Positions 1 to 6,300 of a stretch of 7,489 nt of DNA are shown here, one piece after another. The DNA is from Prevotella sp. (lineage in GTDB: Bacteria > Bacteroidota > Bacteroidia > Bacteroidales > Bacteroidaceae), in NCBI GenBank assembly GCA_021203705.1, contig JAJQAR010000090.1, forward strand, positions 1 to 7,489, read 5' to 3'. Position 1 is the first letter of the stretch. The number at the start of each line of letters is the position of its first letter. The position numbers and the translations under genes were made by a program. A model generated the notes under the pieces. It was not told the DNA's origin, did no database searches, and worked only from the letters and a program-made list of their open reading frames with translations.

Positions 1-55
1 AAGATACTTTTTATGTCTAAAAGTACAACTTTCATTAACATAATGTGATAGATAA
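1..55. repeat. Terminal direct repeat, left copy
   Basis: Bases 1-55 are identical to bases 7435-7489, from AAGATACTTTTTATG to GTGATAGATAA. The match covers the whole of both window ends. A 55-base end overlap is the expected mark of a cyclic path in an assembly with k = 55, so this copy and the right copy probably represent the same DNA. It forms part of the giant gene's leader once the ends are joined. Confidence 0.98.
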
Positions 56-57
56 TG

Positions 58-89
58 CAAAAGTAAGGAAGTTTCCATACTATTACAAT
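58..89 (-). promoter_or_regulatory. Bacteroidota-type promoter for the giant gene, reading across the window ends
   Basis: On the minus strand TACTTTTG (plus CAAAAGTA, 58-65) exactly matches the TAnnTTTG -7 consensus of the Bacteroidota primary sigma factor and is followed by C, as often seen. ATTG (plus CAAT, 86-89) matches three of four bases of the -33 TTTG, with a 20-nt spacer. Transcription would start near base 50 and leave the left edge. If the ends are joined, it enters at 7434 and reaches the ATG after a leader of about 150 nt. Confidence 0.65.
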
Positions 90-101
90 ATAGTTGTAAT
101 A
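81..101. promoter_or_regulatory. Inverted repeat overlapping the -33 element, candidate operator
   Basis: TATTACAA (81-88) and TTGTAATA (94-101) are perfect 8-bp reverse complements separated by TATAG. The repeat covers the proposed -33 box at 86-89, a position suited to a dimeric repressor or activator. No regulator gene is present in the window, so the binding protein is unknown. Confidence 0.45.
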
Positions 102-109
102 AATATTCT

Positions 110-117
110 TAATTTTG
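110..117 (+). promoter_or_regulatory. Plus-strand -7-like box, TAATTTTG
   Basis: TAATTTTG matches TAnnTTTG exactly and is followed by C. No TTTG is found 19-21 bases upstream, so this is only half a promoter. It would fire away from the giant gene's promoter, into the C-tract, palindrome and REP-like hairpin, and end at the hairpin at 266-301, giving a small RNA of roughly 180 nt. In an AT-rich region a chance match is quite possible. Confidence 0.25.
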
Positions 118-125
118 CCCCCCCC
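118..125. repeat. Homopolymer tract of eight C (G on the gene's sense strand)
   Basis: Eight consecutive C residues lie in an otherwise AT-rich intergenic region, about 28 bp upstream of the proposed -33 box of the giant gene's promoter. Such tracts are prone to slipped-strand length change, and tracts in promoter regions are a known phase-variation device in other bacteria. No length variation can be seen in one sequence. Confidence 0.9.
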
Positions 126-129
126 AAGT

Positions 130-156
130 GTGAAATATCTTTAAAAGATATTTCAC
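130..156. repeat. Perfect 27-bp palindrome
   Basis: GTGAAATATCTTT (130-142) and AAAGATATTTCAC (144-156) are 13-bp reverse complements around a single central A. On neither strand is it followed by a T-tract, so it is not a normal intrinsic terminator. Candidate roles are an operator, a protein-binding site or a cruciform-forming element. Confidence 0.85.
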
Positions 157-190
157 AAAATAAAAAATAAAAATTAAAAATGAAGAATTT
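157..190. repeat. AT-rich low-complexity stretch
   Basis: This stretch consists almost entirely of A-runs broken by single T (TAAAAAATAAAAATTAAAAA type), ending TGAAGAATTTA. Similar loose tandem A/T text is common between Bacteroidales genes. It may act as an UP-like or bendable element, but nothing in it indicates a specific function. Confidence 0.6.
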
Positions 191-216
191 AGAGTCACCG
201 CATGACTGCTTGAGAA

Positions 217-240
217 GGCCTCGATAAATCGGGCCCCTAC
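217..240. repeat. GC-rich REP-like hairpin
   Basis: GGCC-T-CGAT (217-225) pairs with ATCG-GGCC (228-235) as an imperfect stem with one bulge. It is followed by CCCTAC, so on the minus strand the element reads GTAGGGGCCCGATTTATCGA. It is a GC-rich island in an AT-rich spacer. The GTAGGGGC plus GATTTATC text resembles dispersed extragenic repeats I recall from various bacteria; that resemblance is from memory and untested. Confidence 0.45.
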
Positions 241-265
241 AGAGAATGGTGTTAGGGGTAATGAT

Positions 266-301
266 AAATAAGGGTGAAGAATTATTTCTTCACCCTTATT
301 T
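266..301 (-). terminator. Hairpin terminator overlapping the gene's 3' end, possibly bidirectional
   Basis: Bases 266-281 and 286-301 are perfect 16-bp reverse complements with a four-base loop (282-285). The arm at 286-301 encodes the final residues (part of K2346 through K2351) and the TAA stop falls in the loop. In the gene's direction the stem is followed by TATCATT rather than a clean U-tract, so efficiency leftwards is uncertain. On the plus strand the stem runs into five Ts (299-303), so it may also stop plus-strand transcripts. Confidence 0.75.
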
Positions 302-3300
302 TTGAAACGTGAGAGCCTTCTTCGGTAGAAACCTTCACTATGGCAATATCACAGTTGATGTTGTAAAGAGTGCAGCTTATTCCGTCAACGGTTGCACGTT
401 TCAACAGGTTTCCGTTGATGTTGTAAACCTCTACGGTTTTAATTTCGGCATCGGAGCTGACAACGATTGTGCGACTTGTCGGGGAATAAACAGAGACGGT
501 GGATTTCTGTTCGGTAACCTCCTGTATATCTGTTGATGCCTTGCCGTTTGTGCGGATGAAATAACGCCCATGTGTCGCACCTGTGAGTGTCATTGTGAAG
601 CCTTCGTTAATCGGTGTCTCGGTATTCAGTTCCGCATCATAAAGTACCGGCTCCGCAACGTTGTCCACGCCTACGAAAGTCAATGTATATGTGCTACCCT
701 CATCAGCGAATACGCCCAACGGGATAACACGCAGGTCTTTCAACGAGTTAACGCTTACCGCCTTGTTGCCGGCAACGGTGTAAACTAACGGCATGCCGCT
801 CCTCTTCCATGAGGCATCCTCAAGAAGAATCGCATCTTCGTTGGCATTATATCCGTCTGTCGCTTTATCCGAATATGCGAACGCCGCACTGCTCCTGCCG
901 TTGCTGTTTGCAGCACGTATCGAGAACATCTCATAATCGTCCTCGATGGTTACAAGCGTGTCCGACTGCATGTCCTCCGTGAACATCACCGTCAATCCGT
1001 TCTCCATAAGAGAATCAACCAACGTCTCATCCACCTGAACGAAGAATGCACTGTATGCCGGCAACAGTTTTTCTGACACTCCATCAGATGTGCTTTCTCT
1101 ATTTCCTGCTATCGGACCGTCGGTACCCTTCTTATCTTCAAACCAGTAACTCGATATGCAGTCCTTGTTCACCTCAAGGAACTTCGCCAACGACATGCTT
1201 GCCGTGAACGGGTTGCCGATAAGACAATAGCCCTCCGCAGTCGGCTTTGTCAACATCCTAAGGGTGTCCAACTCCGCGTATGTAATCTCACTGTCTCCGT
1301 CAGGCATCGTTATAGTACGGGTCACCATGTCGGATAACCACAACTTCCCGTAATTCTCCTTGCTCAATGTGTCCGAATAAGTTGTTGTATATTTAACGTC
1401 ATATTTCGGGAATCTGAACAACACATTGCCACTGCCATCGTTATCCTCACTTGATTTCTGATATACCTTTACCGAGAATCCGCTCCCTGCCGAATACGGC
1501 ACTGCACCGTCGTTGTAAACCGATGACCACCCCGTAGATGAATAAGAGTTAATTGAAGACCCCGAACCACCAGTAATATTACCTTCATCGTCAGTTGTTA
1601 CCTCCACAATCGTTGCTTTGCTGTCCCAGCTTCTCTGGTAAACCAACGGATTTGACCTGTCGGCATTATCACCAGAGAATGTCAGGTCAGTAAAGTACTC
1701 GCTTGTCTCCGTGCCGCTCTGTTTTGTGTACCAGTCTCCCGCATAGATGTCCTTCAACGGCAGTGATACCAACGTCCATTGCGATGTCGGAATACTCACG
1801 TCTATCCATGCCTTGTTGTACATCAGCAGCTCGGCGTGCAGCAGCTGCGCACCATCCTCCAAGTGTATCTCGTCGCACAGGTTCACACGGTAATGCTTGG
1901 TGGTAAGGTATTCTGTCTTTCCAGCATTATCTCCACTGGAAATACTATCATTATACACCATCATGTCGTACTCGATGTTGTCGGTCATAGGATAGATCTC
2001 CGTAGGCGCGTCCTCCTCCCACGTATATATCTCGTCGGCGTCCTTCTCATATCCCGCCGAGTACAGCTGCACCTTGCTGTCCTTAGGCAACACAACTTTC
2101 GTGAACAGCATAGGCACATAACCGCCGTCAGTGGTGTTTTGCTCATTGGTGATGTATGTCCACGTAGTGTTATCCACCTTCTGTATGTCGCACGTGTCGG
2201 CGCGTTTCCAGTTGCTGTCATCATTCCAGTTGTAAGAGTCCGACGTGCCTTGCCATACCAGGTATTCCGGCACTACCTTAAGTTCCAACGGGAATGAGCC
2301 GTAGCACGGCAGCGATATTGTCCCACCCTCTGCGTTCTTTTCCTCGAAATGCACTGTCATACTGTAATAGTAGCCCTCCTTCGGGTCAAACGGCACTCCT
2401 TCGATGCTGTCACCGATGTTCTTGTAGAAATATATCTGCATGTATGAGCCGATGTCATATACGATGTCATTTTCCTCAGCATCCGGGTCTGACACTGTGC
2501 TGTTTTCGTTGGCATAGAGCCTATGTATCTCTCCCACAGCTAACTCATACGATCCGAAGTTGTCGGCGGCTATCGTCTTGCTGTATGCGGTGTCGTTCGT
2601 ACCGATAAGGTACAGCACACCATAGTCCACGCTGTCATTTTCTATGGGTTCTACCTTTCCAAGGTGGTCGGTTATTTCATCTTCGTCTTCATCATCTACT
2701 ACCTGAACTGCATCACGCTTTGCCGCACCGTTCTGCTTGGTCTTAGAGCCTTTGAAGGCTTTCACGCCTTCCACACCGTCACTGCCGTCTCCATCATCAC
2801 TTTCATCTTCTTCCTCTGCCACGTATGTCGCGCCGCGCAGGTTCACCGTGATAGGATGATCCTCTGTTGCGTTCTTAAACTGGTTAAGTCCTAACCGCAG
2901 ACACGGCGTGTAGTTTTCCGGATACGCCACGTCGCTGAATCCCATGTTCAGCGACGGCGACACGCCGTCTATGCTCAGCACAAGCGGCACATAGCCGAAA
3001 CATATCATGGTCTCACTGTCTTCAATTACCAGACTGTCTATCTTTATCGGCTGTATCACGAGTGTTATCCCCGTGTCACGCACGTGAACGTCAAGGTATG
3101 TCTGGCGCAGCACAAGCCTGCCCGCCTCCAAGTAGTATTGCAGCATTTCGTACTCTTCTTTCGTGAATACCGTATCAACAACGGTTGCCGGCTCACCGGT
3201 TGCCGGATCGATGTTGTCCTCGTCTTCAGAATAACTACGGTTGTTCTCGTCTTCACCATATACACTATATTTCCCCGCAAGTGTCTCTGCCTTCGGGTAA

Positions 3301-6300
3301 ATCGTGCGGAAGTCGGACAATGAATTCTTAAGTGACTTTCCGCCGTAGTTTTTATTCGGCGCAACGAACTCCTCCTCATATCCTATGAACCAGTCGAAAC
3401 ACTCGCCCTCTATAATATGGGTCTCGTCCCCCTCATCACCTTCTCCCGTCGTATTGTATGTTCCCACAGGCTCGACATGCACAATCATGTTCTTGCACAG
3501 CGTTTCCGTAGGGTCAACCACCTGGCCGTTGAGTTTTATCTTCGTCGTCGACGTAAGATAGAAGTCGGTCTTTATCGCACAGTTATAGCTGTTCGCTAAC
3601 CAGTCAACAAAACTATTCAGCTTATCACCGTCATCTTCCGACTCATCGTCATGTACCTGGAGTATTATCATGTACGGAGTGTATGCGGAGATGTCAGCGT
3701 AGAAATCCACTGCCAAATACCGGGTGCCCGTACTGGCCGTACTGCTTAATGTCCTGCCGTACAGGTAACCATCAAACGGGTAGTTCTCTCCTGTTTTGTT
3801 ATCATCATACAGCGTGTTCTTGTCGTAATTCAAATGGAAACTCAGCGTTGGATAATCGGTCGTCGTGCTTATCGTATCTGGGGCTGCTTCCCCTTCACCG
3901 TTTACCGCCTCTTTGTAATACAGCGTTACTATCGAGTTCTCTATCGCTTTCCTCACCGCTTCTTCATCATCGTCCGCAGTATTTTTCAAAAGACAACGAT
4001 CATACTTGTTCTTGTTGATGATTATAAAGTCCAACGACCTGGCCTCATCCGTTGCTGCAGTTTCTGTATTTTCCTCGCCTTCCTCGCCTTCTTCTGCCGT
4101 CTCCCCACTGTTGTAGTCATCCGGGTCAAGTCCGAAACAGCCCATCAGCGACTCGTAGTCGATATCCAATCTTATCGGTGAATAGCCGTTTGTCTCATCG
4201 TCATCGTCATCAGTGCATACCGGCTCTATCTGTGCCACCTCCACTGTCGGATGCAACACATACACCGAGATCTCGTCAAGATAGAAGTCTCCTCCCTCTG
4301 TCGATGCACAGCAGTTGTCTATCCTCACCGTGTAATAGTCATAGTCAACATCCTCATCATTCACAAACTGCATATATAGCTGGAACCACTCATTCGTCCC
4401 GTTTCCCTTTCCTGTATATTGCGTCTCTAAATTTTTCTCGTCTTCAAACGCACTAAGGTAAGTTGTTGTCCTGATCTGACCTGAATACTGCCGGTAAATA
4501 GGGGTATGTGTTTCCGTGCCATCATCATTCTTTATAACTCCCATTATCGTGAACATCACTGCGGCATCATCATTTAAATCATCATTAGTACCGTCACTTT
4601 TTATCCATGCAGTAGCAATTACCTCTGATCCCTTACACAATTTCTCGTCAAACTCCAACTCTGCTACTGTTCCGGGACGGTCAGAAGCATCAACATACAA
4701 CCAACTGCCTCCACTGTTTTTCACCATACTGTATTGTGGTGTATTTGGGGATATTCCTCCCTCCAATTCTCCATATCCCACATAGTCATTCACAATCTCA
4801 TACATACAATATGTTGTCTGGGCGGCGTATGTGCCTCCATTAGAAGGTGCGTAATAGTCTGGTTGACTATAAAAAGTAACGTCAAGGCTGCCATCATAAA
4901 AGGCATAACTCGAATTGCTCCACTTCAATGGAAATGGATAGTTATAAGGCTGATTAGACCATGTCCACGGATCATCATGTACTGCTGCTTTAGTGGCTTC
5001 TGCTAATATTGTACTGGAATTATACGAATCATGTGTATATGTTCCGTAATCAAACCACAGTGAGTTGACAAGATCATAGTTTTCCGCCATATAACTCTTG
5101 GATCGATATGTCATGCCATTCCACCAATATTTAGATTTTTCATCTTCCTTGATACTGTCCAACGTGATACTGTCAAGCACCGCCACTTGCGGCTCTGTAA
5201 GAGGGATTGCAAAGTCCTTGAACGTCAATTTATATCGGGCTATATTGTAGGTTTTTTCTTCTTCGTTTACACTTACTTTCTTTGTAACAAGTATTGTCGC
5301 CGTACTGTTGTTGTCCACACTCCATTGGGTGCCGTATGTAGCATCTTTTTTGCTGAAATGTATTACTCGATTTGCACCTGTAAGTGTGGTTGTTTCGCTT
5401 GTTGAATAATCAGTGGTTACCTCATAAGTATAGGTATCTACAGTTTTTACTGTAGTGCTGAAAACGAGCCCATTATCTTCCGCAAAGGCAATATCCAACT
5501 CTCCTTTAAGAGGATTATCCTCTCCTGGTATCGCATACGCCTGTGCGTCTTTCGACAATGCCACAAGGTCATCAGTGTGGTCGGAGATATGCCGGCTTGG
5601 GAAAGTTATCTCATACTCCTCAAGATATTTTTTCCCTTCTTCGTTTGTTCCGCCTTGATAATCCTCATCAAACAAATTACCATAATACCTAAAATCTTCA
5701 GGTAAATCTGACGCTTCATCCATATCATCATCAATACCGACAATATAGAACAGAACGCGCTGCATTAACGTCGGTTCACAGTATATCTGTGGTTTAATAT
5801 CTTCTTCTGATGTTGCATCTTCTGTCAATCCGAAAGCACTTCCTCCTTCTGTTGCTCTATACTCTCCATTGGAAAAATCATTGTAGTTGGAAAGGTCACA
5901 TGCCACAGCATAATAGCTGTTGTCTGTTTGACCATCAAAATTAGTTAATTGTGAAAGACTTTCGTTAAACTCATCTTCCTTTGGATAATAGAAAGACACT
6001 TTCCTTAAGGTACACGTTGTTGCATCTGGCTTTGAGTTATCATTAGAAAGAATCTTTTCCCTCAAAACTCCACTTACATATCCATTGCCAAAACGCCATG
6101 CTGTTACATTTTCTGCATTATATGATGGTATAAGCAAGTCTGCTCCGTTATCTCCGATGTCTGTTCCTCCACAATAAAAGTTCTTGTCATTGCGGTAGTT
6201 GAACCAACGGAAATAGTTAGTTATTGCACAATCATCTGGCTCACCAGTTGTACTTCCCCATGCTGGCTTAACTCCTGGTATCTCTAAATCAATTGACGTT

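Noticed and set aside
1..55. Terminal repeat as a transposon long direct repeat or attachment-site duplication
   Set aside because: It reaches exactly both window edges, has no terminal inverted repeats and no recombinase gene, and its length equals a common assembly k-mer. An end overlap explains it more simply.
130..156. Palindrome as the gene's intrinsic terminator
   Set aside because: No T-tract follows the stem on either strand, and a better hairpin (266-301) sits directly at the stop codon.
1779..2297. 172-residue plus-strand open frame, and the other plus-strand frames inside 282-7337
   Set aside because: They lie antisense to a continuous, well-formed coding sequence. Their products are His/Arg/Cys-rich, low in recognisable motifs and lack ordered promoters or starts, which is typical of antisense shadows.
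3065..3379. Minus-strand 104-residue frame (also 1687-1878, 1985-2224 and 6542-6883) in another frame of the giant gene
   Set aside because: Fully contained in the giant gene in a shifted frame, with no domain-like sequence. The giant gene's own frame carries the consistent domain and sorting signals.
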